Position numbers and translations under genes: made by a program. A stretch of DNA of 64,000 nucleotides. Origin: an uncultured Paraburkholderia sp. GTDB lineage: Bacteria; Pseudomonadota; Gammaproteobacteria; Burkholderiales; Burkholderiaceae. The notes beneath the pieces are model-generated. The model had not been told where the DNA came from, did not search any database, and saw only the letters and a list, made by a program, of their open reading frames with translations. Shown piece by piece: positions 30,889-41,234 of this stretch. Numbering within the stretch: position 1 is the first letter of the stretch; the number at the start of each line of letters is the position of its first letter. The stretch lies in assembly GCA_940747215.1 (NCBI GenBank), contig CALNWS010000010.1:1-64000 (forward strand), given 5' to 3'.

Positions 30889-31338
30889 TAACTCAGGTTA
30901 TCGCGCATCGTGCCCCGATACGGCATTCGAATGCAAGGGTTTGCGCCCTGCCCGCCACGAATAAAGCAGCGAATGAATCAGCGCTTGAAGCGTCCCGTCA
31001 CCGGATCCACGTGCCGTGCGAAACCGAACACGCAGCGATGCAGATGGGACAGGCAAACAGAACAACGGCCAACATCACACACCCCGTAACATTTTGTTAC
31101 CGATAAGTTTAAGCGATTCGCAAGTTTAAGCGATTCGCAAGGGAAAAGAATGGGGGAAAACCGCAAAAAACTATTGCGGGCAGTTACAACGATTACTGGC
31201 GGCGCACGATTCGCGGCGCGCTTGACGCGAGCGGCGTCCGCAAATGTTTGCGCGAACGCTTGCGAGTACGCACTGTTGCAATCACACGTTTGCGCCGTGA
31301 ATCGCGGGGTTTTTATTATTTTGTGGGTGGGGTGTAGG
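30889..31338. other. 450-bp spacer containing a tandem duplication
   Basis: No supported gene. It includes the duplication at 31105-31141 and AT-richer stretches around 31060-31180. It probably once held the SulP promoter. Confidence 0.4.
31105..31141. repeat. Perfect 17-bp tandem duplication
   Basis: The unit aagtttaagcgattcgc occurs twice head to tail, followed by three bases of a third copy. It lies in noncoding DNA, showing that this type of duplication is not confined to genes. Confidence 0.85.
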
Positions 31339-32232
31339 TCAAACCACCGTCCTCACCGCCGCCTGTGCCACCGACCCGCGCATCGTTACCGTAACGAGAA
31401 ATTCGCGGAAGATTTCCCACGTGGCGCGGTAACACTGGTTGACGAGCCAGCGCACGGCGTTCTGCGTCAGTTCCGCCGTCGGAATGTGAACCGACGTGAG
31501 TCCGGTCGCGACATACGCCGCCGAATAATCGTCGTCGTAACCGATCACCGACACCTCACGCGGCACCGAATGCCCGCCTGATGGAAGCATGTGAACGCGC
31601 TGACCGCCATCGTGTCGTTCGCACAGAAGAGGCCCGTGAAGCGGAGTTTCGAATCGAGCAGTTTCTGTGCGCTCGCGTAGCCGCCTTCGGGCGAGAAGTC
31701 GGATTCGATCAGCGCGACGTCGTCGCGTGCAATGCCTTCACGCACCAGTTCCGCGAAGAAACCCTCGAGCCGAGCCTGATTATCTGACGACGTAAACGGC
31801 CCCGAAATCACCGCCAGTTCGCGATGACCGTGATCGAGCAGCGTGTGGGCCGCCAGTTCGCCGCCGCGCCGTCGCAATCGCGGCCAATCAGGAAGCGCAC
31901 CGCCTCGATCGCCTGCTCTCGCGGCGAGACCTCGCCGCAGCCCGTGGCCACCACGACATGGCGGCGCACAGCGCGCAGTTCCGCGTCGGTCTGTTTGAGA
32001 ATCGTGCCATAATAAGAGCCGAAGAACGTCGGCACGAGAAAATGCCGACCATGCCGAGCGATTGTGTAGCCATGGCCCGGCCGATGGACGACGGCCGGAA
32101 ATTCAATGTCTCGATGGCCGCCTTCACACGCGCCGCGGCATCGGTTGAAATCGGCCCCTTGCCGGAAATAGCTAGCGATGCAGTGGACATCCCCACGCCG
32201 GCCAAAGCCGCGACATCTTTGAGTGTAGCCAC
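31339..32232 (-). pseudogene. LacI-family repressor of the beta-glucoside operon (broken)
   Basis: GTG 32232, behind GGAGAAACC, starts ATLKDVAALAGVGMSTASLA, the LacI helix-turn-helix with the hinge. The sugar-binding domain follows: SQLGMVGIF-type start, VPTFFGSYYGTILKQTDAEL, AAHTLLDHGHRELAVISG, LLDSKLRFTGLFCANDTMA, REVSVIGYDDDYSAAY, LTSVHIPTAELTQNAVRWL. It ends at TGA 31339. Frameshifts occur near 32040, 31875 and 31590. It sits at the end of the sugar ABC operon, its presumed target. Confidence 0.83.
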
Positions 32233-32271
32233 GCGGTTTCTCCGTCAAGCCCAAGCTGTTTTTTGCCGGCG

Positions 32272-33508
32272 CTACAGACGCTCCCCACCCGCTTCGTCGA
32301 ACAGCGAAATATGCCTGCCGTCGAACGAAAACGCCGTGGTATCGCCTACATCCACCGGGATTCTGATCTGGTCAATCGATGCGACCTGTACGCCATGATA
32401 ATCGAGCCAGATAACGCAGTGGTTGCCCATTGGCTCCACGAGCGAAACTTTTGCGAGCAACGTCTGCGCTGCCTCGTTCGCAGCGCCGCTTATTGTACCG
32501 TTCGCTGTACCGTTCATTGCGTTCGGTTCAAGCCGCACGTCCTCGGCGCGCACGCCAAGCACACAGGGCACCCCATCCGTCGGCGCGGTTTTAAACGCGT
32601 ATTCGGAGACATCGAAACGCATTTGCGGCGTGCAGAAGAAACGCGCGCTGTCGCGTGTTTCCAGCGTGCCCTTCAACAGGTTCATCGCGGGCGAGCCGAG
32701 AAACGTCGCGACGAAGAGGTTGTCGGGCCGCGCGTAGACTTCGGCCAGCGTACCGAACTGCTGAATCACGCCGCCGCGCATCACGGCCATGCGCGTAGCC
32801 AGCGTCATCGCCTCGACCTGATCGTGCGTCACATAGATCATCGTCGCGCCGAGGTGCTGGTGCAGTTGCTTAAGTTCGCGGCGCAACTCGGTGCACAGTT
32901 TGGCGTCGAGATTCGAGAGCGGTTCGTCGAACAGAAACACGTCGGCTTCGCGCACGAGCGCGCGGCCAATCGCAACACGCTGACGCTGGCCGCCGGAGAG
33001 CTGCGCCGGTTTGCGCTTGAGAAGCGGCCCGAGTTGCAGTATCTCCGAGGCGCGCGTCACGCGCCGCTTGATCTCCGCCTTCGGCGTACCCTTGATGCGC
33101 AATGCAAACGACAGATTGCGATCCACGCTCATCGTCGGATAAAGTACATACGACTGGAATACGAGCGCGATGCGCCGGTCCTTCGGATCGGCCCACGTCA
33201 TTCCTCGCCGCCGATTTCAATGCTGCCGTCGGACACGTCGATCAAACCCGCAATGCTGTGCAGCAGCGTGGACTTGCCGCAACCGGACGGCCCGAGCAGC
33301 ACGACGAACTCGCCCGCGCGCACGTCGAGGTCGAGATGGCTGATCACGGTATTCGCGCCGAGCTGGATCGTCAGATCGCGAATCGCCACGTTGGTCGCGT
33401 GCGAGCGCGCCGCCGCTTCGCTTAAGCCTGCGCTGCGCGCGGCGCCGCTCACGTCGGCGTCGCGTTTAGTGCAACGTCGTTTGCGAGCGTGTTTGCCTAG
33501 TTCGTCAT
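32272..33508 (-). pseudogene. Sugar ABC transporter ATPase, MalK/UgpC type (broken)
   Basis: ATG 33508 overlaps the permease stop by 4 bp. MTN is followed at once by TAG 33497-33499, then a frameshift. The rest holds Walker A ([19 protein letters not shown]), a frameshift near 33202, the Q-loop (RRIALVFQSYVLYPTMSV), signature (PAQLSGGQRQRVAIGRALV), Walker B (DVFLFDEPLSNLDAKL) and switch His (IYVTHDQVEAMTL). The regulatory TOBE domain ends GGERL at TAG 32272. Length about 390-410 residues. It would power the two permeases upstream. Confidence 0.87.
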
Positions 33509-34445
33509 TGTCTCTTGACTGCGCCGGACGCAATGCCCCGCACTAACCAGCGGCCCAGAATGAAATAGACTGCGAGCGGCACCATCGAAGTGAGAATGGT
33601 GGCCGCCATGTTCACGTTGTAAAGCCGCTCGCCCGTCGTCGTGTTGATGATGTTGTTCAGTTGCACCGTCATCGGCAGATTTTTCGTGCCTGCGAACACA
33701 AGGCCGAAAATGAAGTCCTTCCAGATGCCCGTGTCACCTGCATGACAATCGCGACGACAATGATCGGCACCGACATCGGCAACATCAGTTGCAGGAAGAT
33801 GCGCCAAAAGCCGCCGCCGTCGATGCGTGCCGCCTTGAACAGCTCCTGCGGAATCGACGCGTAGTAGTTGCGGAACATAGCGTCATCATCGGCATGCCGA
33901 AGATCGTGTGAATCACCACGCTGCCCGGCAGCGAGCTGAACAGATGCACGCTCGCCAGCACGCGCACGAGCGGATAGACCATCACCTGTACGGGAATGAA
34001 GGCGCCCATCAGCAGCACGCCGAACAGAACGCCCGCGCCACGTGGCCGCCAGAACGAGAGCGCGTAGCCGTTCACTGCGCCGAGCGCAATCGAGAACACT
34101 GTGCTCGGCACGACGTGCGCACCGAATTCCAGAAGCCGACGCGAATGCCGTTGCAATCGAGCCCGGTGCAGGCCGATTGCCATGCGGCGCTCCATGCGTC
34201 GAGCGTGAAATGCGCGGGAAACGCGAGCAGGTTGCCGAGACAGATCTCGCTCATCGGTTTGACGGAGGTGACCAGCATCACACAAAGCGGCAACAGAAAA
34301 AACGCCGCAGCCGTGATCAGAAACGCGTAAACGCCTAGACGTGCAGGCGAAAATGCTTTGCTATGCCGCCGCACATGCGCCGGCGCCCTCGCTGGTTTTC
34401 CCGAAGGTTTCCATTTCCGAGCGGCGGATTCGCGGTGCTCAGCAC
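33505..34445 (-). pseudogene. Sugar ABC permease, MalG type (broken)
   Basis: GTG 34445 overlaps the upstream permease stop. The recognisable body is GVYAFLITAAAFFLLPLCVM, TSVKPMSEI, GAVNGYALSFWRPRG, LMGAFIPVQVMVYPLVRVL, then the EAA-loop region (IPQELFKAARIDGGGFWRIF) and [20 protein letters not shown]. Frameshifts lie near 34355, 34120, 33880 and 33735. Ancestor about 290 residues. Confidence 0.83.
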
Positions 34446-35386
34446 ACCTCCTCGCGCAGCGCAGCGCGGCTGCGTGCATAGAAGAACGGCGCGAGAATCG
34501 CGAGCACCGTCGCGAGCAGGACGATCGACGCCGCCGACGCCAGCCCGAGGTTCGCGCGCCCGAACAGATAATCCATGATGAACTTCGCGGGCACTTCGCT
34601 CGCGGTGCCGGGTCCGCCCTGCGTCATCGCCACCACGGCGTCGTAGAGCTTCACCACCATCACGAAGAGCAGCACGAAAGCGGTGGAAATGGACGGCCCG
34701 AGCATCGGCACGACGATGCTCATATAGACGCGCCAGCGCGGAATGCCATCGACGCGCGCGGCTTTCCACAATTCGTCGTCGATGCCGCGCAGGCCCGCGA
34801 GCAGAAGCGCCATCACGAGCCCCGACGCCTGCCAGACGGTGGCGATCACGATCGTGTAGATCACCCAGTCCTGATCGACGATCCAGTCGAAGCGCGCGTG
34901 CACGAAGCCGAGTTTGTGTAGCACGGCCTGCGCGCCGAATTCGGGGTTCAGAATCCATTGCCACACGAGCCCCGTTGCAAGGAACGACATCGCGTACGGA
35001 TACAGGAACACCGTGCGCAACACGCCTTCGGCCACCACGCGCTGATCGATGAAAATGGCAAGCAGCAGCAAGCCGATCACCATGCACGCCACGATGAAGC
35101 ACACGCCGTAGATCACGATGTTCTGCAGCGACAGCAGCCAGCGGTCGTTATAAAAGAGCCGCACGTATTGCGTGACGCCCGCGAAATCGCCGGAAGGGAA
35201 CGTGCGCGAGTGGCTCAGCGAGACTCGCGCCGTCCAGATCATCGTGCCGAGGTAGGCGAACACCACCGTCAGCACCATCGGCAGCAACGCGAGCCACGCG
35301 GCGATCGGCCAGCGCTTGCCGAGCGGCTTTTTCAGAAGCGCCTTGCGCGCCTTCGCTTTCGCCGCGGGCAGCTTCAGCGCGTGCAT
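34439..35386 (-). CDS. Sugar ABC permease, MalF type, intact
   Basis: A 315-residue inner-membrane protein starts at ATG 35386. The basic N-terminus is followed by six predicted helices (for example AAWLALLPMVLTVVFAYLGT, FIVACMVIGLLLLAIFI). The binding-protein-dependent EAA loop is present (DELWKAARVDGIPRWRVYM), with VVAMTQGGPG before the last helices. It is the only undamaged member of this beta-glucoside operon and cannot work without its partners, so it is probably awaiting decay. Confidence 0.9.
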   Translation of the reverse strand: MHALKLPAAKAKARKALLKKPLGKRWPIAAWLALLPMVLTVVFAYLGTMIWTARVSLSHSRTFPSGDFAGVTQYVRLFYNDRWLLSLQNIVIYGVCFIVACMVIGLLLLAIFIDQRVVAEGVLRTVFLYPYAMSFLATGLVWQWILNPEFGAQAVLHKLGFVHARFDWIVDQDWVIYTIVIATVWQASGLVMALLLAGLRGIDDELWKAARVDGIPRWRVYMSIVVPMLGPSISTAFVLLFVMVVKLYDAVVAMTQGGPGTASEVPAKFIMDYLFGRANLGLASAASIVLLATVLAILAPFFYARSRAALREEVC

Positions 35387-35387
35387 A

Positions 35388-36527
35388 GCTTTGCAGCGCG
35401 CTTGCGAACGCCTTCTGCGCGTCGTCGACCGACTGGTTCTTTTTCCAGAAATTCGTGATGACGTTGATCAACGCGCCTTGCATGTCGGGTGCAAGCAGCA
35501 TTTCCGGATTCGGCAACTGACGTGCCTTGTCCTTCATGATCGCGATGCCCTCCTTCGCGCAGATGTCGAGACTGCTCGCGTCCACGTCGGGACGAATCGG
35601 AATGAGCCCTTCTTCGCGCTGAACGCCACCTGCGTGGCCGGCGAAGTCATGACCATGGCAAGCAGATTCTGCCCCTTTATTTATGATAGTCGGATTGTCG
35701 GTCTTCGGAAAGACGAACACGTCGCCCGCGACGAGATGCGGCAAATGCGGACCGAAGCCTGGGAAGAAGCCGAAGTCCTTGCCCGCAGTCTGGTTCGCCG
35801 CCGAGAATTCGCCCTTCGCCCAGTCGCCCATGATTTGCACCGCCCGCCTTGCCCGAAATCACGAGTGCGGTGGCATCGTTCCAGTTGCGGCCAGACGAAC
35901 CGGCATCGACGTAATCGTGCAGCTTCTTGAATGCGACCAGCACTTTTTCTTGAACGCGTCGGACTTCATCGCGTTCGCGTCGTGATCGCGATACACCTTC
36001 AGGTACAGATCGGAACCGCCGACATCGGCGAACACCGCGTCGAACGTGATTTCTTCCTGCCACGGCTGGCCGCCGAGCGCGAGCGGAATCACGCCGGCCG
36101 TTTTCAGCTTCGCGAGGTCCGCGAGAAACTCGTCGTAGCTCTTCGGTTCGGCTGTAATGCCCTTTCGCGCGGATGCTGTCCAGGATCGATTGCGTGAAGA
36201 TGCCGTTCCAGTTTTCCTTCGCGGCGACGGCGTCAACGTTGTTCAGCAGACCCTGATCGATCAGGTCGTGAAACTGCTTGGACGTATTGAACTGCGCGGC
36301 CGTGGGTGGATCGCCGTGGAGCGCGCCTGATCCGCGCCGGCCACCGCATTGTCGACCCGATGCCCGCCGGCCTTGTTGTATGCATCGGCGAACTGGCGGA
36401 TCGCGGCGGATTCGCCGCCCGAAGTCCACCAGTGGATCACGTTGGCCTTCAGTGGGTCCGCGTGCGCCACGACGCCGTATAGCGCCAACGCCGCCACCAT
36501 GCCTCGCAAGATCGGTTTTCTGTTCAC
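35388..36527 (-). pseudogene. Sugar ABC substrate-binding protein (broken)
   Basis: GTG 36527 starts a signal peptide (GMVAALALYGVVAHA) and the mature fold NVIHWWTSGGESAAIRQFAD. Later pieces are DPPTAAQFNTSKQFHDLIDQ, NVDAVAAKENWNGIFTQSIL, VIPLALGGQPWQEEITFDAV, DYVDAGSSGRNWNDATALVI, MQIMGDWAKGEFSAANQTAG and FFPGFGPHLPHLVAGDVFVF, then DAQKAFASALQ at the end. Frameshifts lie near 36345-36300, 36165, 35955, 35860, 35690 and 35620. The frame now runs on into the permease start. Family: extracellular solute-binding protein type 1 for oligosaccharides. Confidence 0.83.
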
Positions 36528-36590
36528 GCTGTCTCTTGGCTTTGCGCCGTTTTCCGGCTTTATGTCACATCCGCTGTCATTCGTTCGCCA

Positions 36591-37965
36591 CTACGCTCTC
36601 GCGCGGCGCTCCTTCAAAAACTTCGCGACGAGTTCCGCGCTGCGTTTGATGGTGCGCTTCTGAGTACTGTAATCGACATGAACGATGCCGAAGCGGCGTC
36701 ATAACCGAAGGCCCACCCGAAGTTGTCCATCAGCGACCACAGGAAATAGCCGCGCACGTCCACGCCGGCCTTGATCGCCTGATCGACGGCAGCGAGGTGG
36801 CGCTTGAGAAACGCAATGCGCTGGCTGTCGTCGACGCGGCCGTCCACCACACCTTGTCGTCCGACGCCATGCCGTTTTCGGTGATGTAAATCGGTGGCAG
36901 ATTCGCATACGTGCGGTGAAAACCGATCAGCCCATCTGCGTGCACTCTACGCCTTCGAGCGGCACTTCGCGAAAGCCGTGCGCACCGTCGCTTTCCACGT
37001 TGGTGCGAAAGTAATAGTTGACGCCGAAAAAATCGATCGGCGCCGAAATGATCTGCATGTCGCCGCCGAGCACGAGCGGTTCGGTGCCCGGCCACAACGC
37101 CCACAGATCATGCGGATACGTGCCCTTCAGAAGCGGATCGAGAATCCACGCGTTGTGCTGCACCTCGAAGAGATGCACGACGCGCTGGTCGGCGGCACTC
37201 TCGCTGTTCGCGGTGCCGCGCCCCATGTTCGCGACGATGCCCTTCGCCGACGCCGGATCGTTCGCGCGCAGAATCGGCATCGCGAAACCGTGCGCAAGCA
37301 GCAGGTGATGCATTGCCTGCGTGGCGAGGCGTCCATTGGCAAGACCCGGCGCGTGATGACCATTGCCATAGCCGAGATACGCTGAGCACCATGGCTCGTT
37401 GAGCGTCGCCCATGCATCGACGAGACCGCTGATTCGCGGCTTCATCAGGTCCGCGTAATCGGCGAAGCGGTACGCGGTGTCGCGATTGAGCCAGCCGCCG
37501 CGATCTTCCAGATGCTGCGGCAAATCCCAGTGATATAGAGCGTGACGAAAGTGGTAATAATGCGTCTTTCAGACGTGTCAGCAGGCGCTTGTAGAAGTCG
37601 AGACTTTTGCGATTGGGCGCGCCACTTGCGTCGATCACGCGCGGCCAAGCGGTGGAAAGCCGGTAGCCTTCAAGCCCTAGGCCCGCGAGCATGTCGATGT
37701 CCGCTTCCCAGCGATGATAGTGATCGCAGGCCACGGCACCGGTATCGCCGCCGGCCAGCACTTTGCCGGGCGTGGCCGAGAAGGTGTCCCAGATCGACGG
37801 CAGGCGGCCGTCTTCGTTCACCGCGCCTTCGATCTGATACGAGGCCGTTACCGCGCCGAGCAGAAAATCGCGGCGCCAGAGCGACGAGTCCGCGGCGGGC
37901 GTGAACGCGTCGGCGAGTGAGGGAGATGAGGCTGCGTCGGTTACAGCGGATGCGTCGTGTGCTAC
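36591..37965 (-). pseudogene. GH1 beta-glucosidase with lost start codon (broken)
   Basis: The frame opens behind a perfect AAGGAG at 37971-37976 but the start triplet at 37965-37963 is GTA, suggesting GTG to GTA. GH1 blocks follow: [55 protein letters not shown], the acid/base [34 protein letters not shown], the nucleophile [14 protein letters not shown] and [17 protein letters not shown]. It ends [20 protein letters not shown] at TAG 36591. Frameshifts lie near 37545, 36935, 36860 and 36700. It heads the sugar uptake operon and would have hydrolysed imported beta-glucosides. Confidence 0.88.
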
Positions 37966-38118
37966 GGATTCTCCTTCGCTGGGGTCGTTGAACCGGCTAC
38001 GGCAAGAGCGTCCGTGCGTGTGTCGATCATATTAGATGATGGAACCGCGCCTCAGCTTGGGTAGAAGCGCTTCCACATGGACCAGCGAACGATAGCAGCG
38101 GCCGATTCCGCGCAGCAA

Positions 38119-39411
38119 TCAGGGTTTGTCTGGAGCGCGGCTGGCATGCGTCGAAGCGTGCCCGGAAACGTGTCCGGACGCGTGCGACAGATCGAACGCG
38201 CCGGCGTCGTACACATCGCAATACGCTTTCCAGTCTTGCGCGACCTGTGCCTCGCATTGCATCGCAACGTTGATGAGCGGCATCTGCCAGTCCTGACGAT
38301 TGCTGAACGCGATGAGGTCGTCCGCGATCGACGATTTCTGCCGCCCGCCGCTGCGCAGATGCGCCCACGCGCTCAGCTCGGCCATGCTGTTTACCACCTG
38401 TTCGAGACGCGGCAGGTTGCCGTTCCAGTCGGAGAGCGCGACGCGGTCTTCGGAAGGTTGCAGGCTGCGCAGCACGTAGGATCGCTGACTAAAATCCACT
38501 GCGTGCAGGAACGCCTGCGAGACGGCCTGATTGCGCCGCTGCACTTCCACCACGCGTTGCGCCTCGCTGTGCCAGTCCGGCTGCGGCGTGCGCACGTGCG
38601 GCGTGACCGACGATGGCAGCGCCTCTTTCAGATCGATCAGATAGTTGCCGTCCGGCGAGCCTTTGCCTTCGACGAGAATCACATAACGGTCCACGCCAAG
38701 GCTGCCCGTTCCGGCGATACGCCGCGCCACGTCGAGAATGCGGAAGAACTCGGGATTCGGCTCGCCGGCCGCGAATTTCTCCATGAACGCCGTGACGGCC
38801 GCGCGCTGTTTGCCGGTGACGGCAAGCGCTTTCTTGCCGTCCACTTTGAGCGTGCGCGTCTTGCCTTTGAGCACCGTGCGTTTGTCGAGATGCGCGACAC
38901 GTGTACGCGTTTCGAGCGCGACGAACAGATCGCGCACCATGCCCACGGCCGTCTCCGCTTCGATCCAGCGAGCCTTGCCATAAGCGAGCGCCGCGCCGTA
39001 CGCTTCCACCGCCGTGTGGCACAGCGCGAGTGCCTGCGCGCGGCTCAGCTTGAGGTCGCTCGCGCCCACCAGCACGCTCGTGAGAAGCCGCACCAGTTCG
39101 TAGAGATTCGGCGCGAGACAGGCTTCGTCGAAATCGTTGTTGTCGAAATAGACGAGACCGTTATCCGCCTTGTAGCTGCCGAAATTTTCCAGATGCATGT
39201 CGCCGCAGATCCACACGGGCGGCGCACTTTCCAGCACCGTATCCTGCGGCAGACGTTCGTAAAACAGATGACACGTGCCGCGCAAAAACACGAACGGCGA
39301 CGTGCGCATGGCCTTGTACTTCATGGCGAGCCGCTCGGGGTCGCGGCCCGCGTTGAAACTGGCGATGATCTGTGCGACATCGGACATGCTTTTCCCCTTC
39401 ATCCGGGTCAT
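38119..39411 (-). CDS. DUF2252 protein, intact
   Basis: A 430-residue protein without lesion. The kinase-like DUF2252 fold is marked by SFNAGRDPERLAMKYKAM, SPFVFLRGTCHLFYERLP, PVWICGDMHLENFGSYKADN, VYFDNNDFDEACLAPNLYEL and GVDRYVILVEGKGSPDGNYL. The GDMHLENFG and DNNDFDE motifs resemble the catalytic and metal loops of phosphotransferase-like folds. The C-terminus ends in a His/Ser/Ala-rich tail (SHASGHVSGHASTHAS). Start may instead be ATG 39387 (MSDVAQII), which has GGGGAAAAG just upstream. Biochemical role unknown. It stands alone between damaged genes. Confidence 0.87.
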   Translation of the reverse strand: MTRMKGKSMSDVAQIIASFNAGRDPERLAMKYKAMRTSPFVFLRGTCHLFYERLPQDTVLESAPPVWICGDMHLENFGSYKADNGLVYFDNNDFDEACLAPNLYELVRLLTSVLVGASDLKLSRAQALALCHTAVEAYGAALAYGKARWIEAETAVGMVRDLFVALETRTRVAHLDKRTVLKGKTRTLKVDGKKALAVTGKQRAAVTAFMEKFAAGEPNPEFFRILDVARRIAGTGSLGVDRYVILVEGKGSPDGNYLIDLKEALPSSVTPHVRTPQPDWHSEAQRVVEVQRRNQAVSQAFLHAVDFSQRSYVLRSLQPSEDRVALSDWNGNLPRLEQVVNSMAELSAWAHLRSGGRQKSSIADDLIAFSNRQDWQMPLINVAMQCEAQVAQDWKAYCDVYDAGAFDLSHASGHVSGHASTHASRAPDKP

Positions 39412-39511
39412 GCTCCTTTGGTGAGTTCACGACAGGTTCAGCGTGACGAGTTCGACACCGCGAACGCTGCGAGAGTTGCGAAGCGCTGCAATCTCGGCGA
39501 TCGCCGGAATC

Positions 39512-40350
39512 TCAGGAGCCGGTCATCAGATAGTAACGCCCATCGGCGCTCACGTTGAAGCCGAAACCGCAGTGCATCGGCGAGCCATGCGTGCTCACTT
39601 CTAGCGTTTCGGGCGCGGCGAGGCGCAACTCGATCAGGCATCGGTCGTCGTGGCCGTCGTAGGGCGCAAGATGGGTGATCTTCGCGGTCGCGTCGAGCGG
39701 CGCGCGGCCCACGCAGTCCGGACCGGCACGCGCGCGACGCCGTCGTAAAAGCGCACGTAGGCCGAGAGGCTGCCGAGATTCGCGCTCGGCTGACCGTCCA
39801 GTCCGACAGTCGGATAAACGAATTAGCCGTCAATCCGGTACACGCCGGGCCGCCCCCCTTTCACGGGCCCTCAGGCCGATCGTGTTCTAGGCGCCAAGAA
39901 CGCGCGCGCATTCGTGAAGGCGCCGAGCTTCTGCTGGACGTCGCCCTGATGCACGAGCGCCATCGCCACGCGCGCCCGCGCGGAACTCGTCGCTTTCGGC
40001 AAACCTTCTTCGCTCGCCTGCATGGCGGTTGCTTCGGCGAGCGCCGCTTCCATCGCAACGAGCGACTGCACCTGTTTCACCTTGCCGGCTTCGAGCGCGG
40101 CCACGCCCAATGCGGCGCACGACGCGTTGGGCCGGCGCAGCACGTCGCTTCCGGCAAGCAGGTTGCGTCGATAGAGTTCGTAGAGTTCGGCGCGCGATTC
40201 AGGACCGTGGTGCTGATCCTGCGCGATCGCGTTCTGGGCGCGAACAAATCCTGTGGCAGTCACGAGAACGTGCGTACTCGTAACAACAGCGGCAGCTACG
40301 GCGTTGTACAGAGTCATAAGCAAGAAAAGTCGTCGGCTGGACAGCTTCAT
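39512..40350 (-). pseudogene. Secreted protein of unknown function (broken)
   Basis: ATG 40350 starts MKLSSRRLFLLMTLYNAV, a signal-anchor. A helical middle follows (RAELYELYRRNLLAGSDVL, LEAGKVKQVQSLVAMEAAL). After a frameshift, a TAG at 39887-39889 and a seven-base G run near 39854, the C-terminal half reads GVYRIDG-stop-FVYPTVG (TAA 39823-39825), AKITHLAPYDGHDDRCLIEL and HCGFGFNVSADGRYYLMTGS. I do not recognise the family. The two halves may be one protein of about 280 residues. Both stops fit C to T changes in Gln codons. Confidence 0.5.
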
Positions 40351-40571
40351 ACGGCCGAACGACGCAGGTTGGATGCATACGTTTTCAGACACCGTTTTTC
40401 AGAGGCGGCCGGCTTCTATGCGCGCTACATAGAGATGCGGCAACACGGCCAGTCAAACCGATGCTAACAGAAATCCGCGGGTTTGCGAACCCGCCCAAAG
40501 CGGACCGTTGCGGCCCATTGCGCCGCTTTGCATAGTCCATGTGCGTCAGATCGAGCACTTACCTGGCCGCG

Positions 40572-41228
40572 TCAAACCGCGCCCTGCGCACCGAACTTCT
40601 TGCGATACGCCTGCGGACTCGTCAACGCAATGTGCCGGAAATGCCGCCGTAACGACTCTTCGGAACCGAAGCCCGCGAGTTCGGCAATGCGTGACATTGG
40701 CAACGGCGTGGACGTTTCGAGCAGATCGCGTGCAATCGCCACGCGCTCGCGCACGAGCCATTCGTAGGGCGCCATGCCGGTGGCATCGTGGAACTGGCGT
40801 TGCAACGTGCGCGGGGGCTCATGGCCGCGTGCTCCGCGAGCGGAGCGAACGTATGCGGCCGGCCAGGATGTCGGCGTACCCAGTCCATCATCAGTTTCGC
40901 AATGCGTCCGCCTTCGTCGTGCGGCACGGGCCGCCGCACGAATTGCGCCTGACCGCCCTCGCGATGCGGCGGCACCACGAACCGTTACGCGACGCGATTG
41001 GCGACGGCACTGCCGTGATCGCGACAATAAGATGCAGCAGCATGTCAAGTCCCGCCGCCGATCCCGCCGACGTGATCACCTGCCCTTCGTCCACATACAG
41101 CGCGTCGGGCTTCACCTGCAAGTGCGGATAGCCGCCGCCAGCACGAACACGCCCGAGCAGATCGAACAAAGCCGCGCGCCGCGCTCATAGGCGGCACGCA
41201 GCTTTTTCAGCAGCGCTTCGGGCGGCCA
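40572..41228 (-). pseudogene. GlxA/FtrA-like AraC regulator, 5' end missing
   Basis: Readable from about 41228: EWPPEALLKKLRAAYERGAR and LCSICSGVFVLAAA from the DJ-1/PfpI-like domain. Then YPHLQVKPDALYVDEGQVIT and SAGSAAGLDMLLHL, and finally the AraC double helix-turn-helix (TLQRQFHDATGMAPYEWLV, MSRIAELAGFGSEESLRRHF). It ends at TGA 40572. Frameshifts lie near 41130, 41025 and 40825. The first about 100 residues and the start are absent, because the sequence passes into the MHYT gene on the other strand. Ligand and target unknown. Confidence 0.8.
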
Positions 41229-41234
41229 CTCGTT

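Noticed and set aside
32493..32516. Imperfect 12-bp repeat (gtaccgttc) in the ABC ATPase gene
   Set aside because: The copies differ and lie in a variable low-complexity Asn/Gly/Thr part of the protein; ancestry as a duplication is unclear.
32263..33546. Plus-strand 427-codon frame opposite the sugar ABC ATPase
   Set aside because: The minus strand contains all ABC motifs in order; the plus frame has none.
38077..39558. Plus-strand 493-codon frame opposite the DUF2252 gene
   Set aside because: DUF2252 motifs are clear on the minus strand; the plus frame is an Arg/His-rich shadow.
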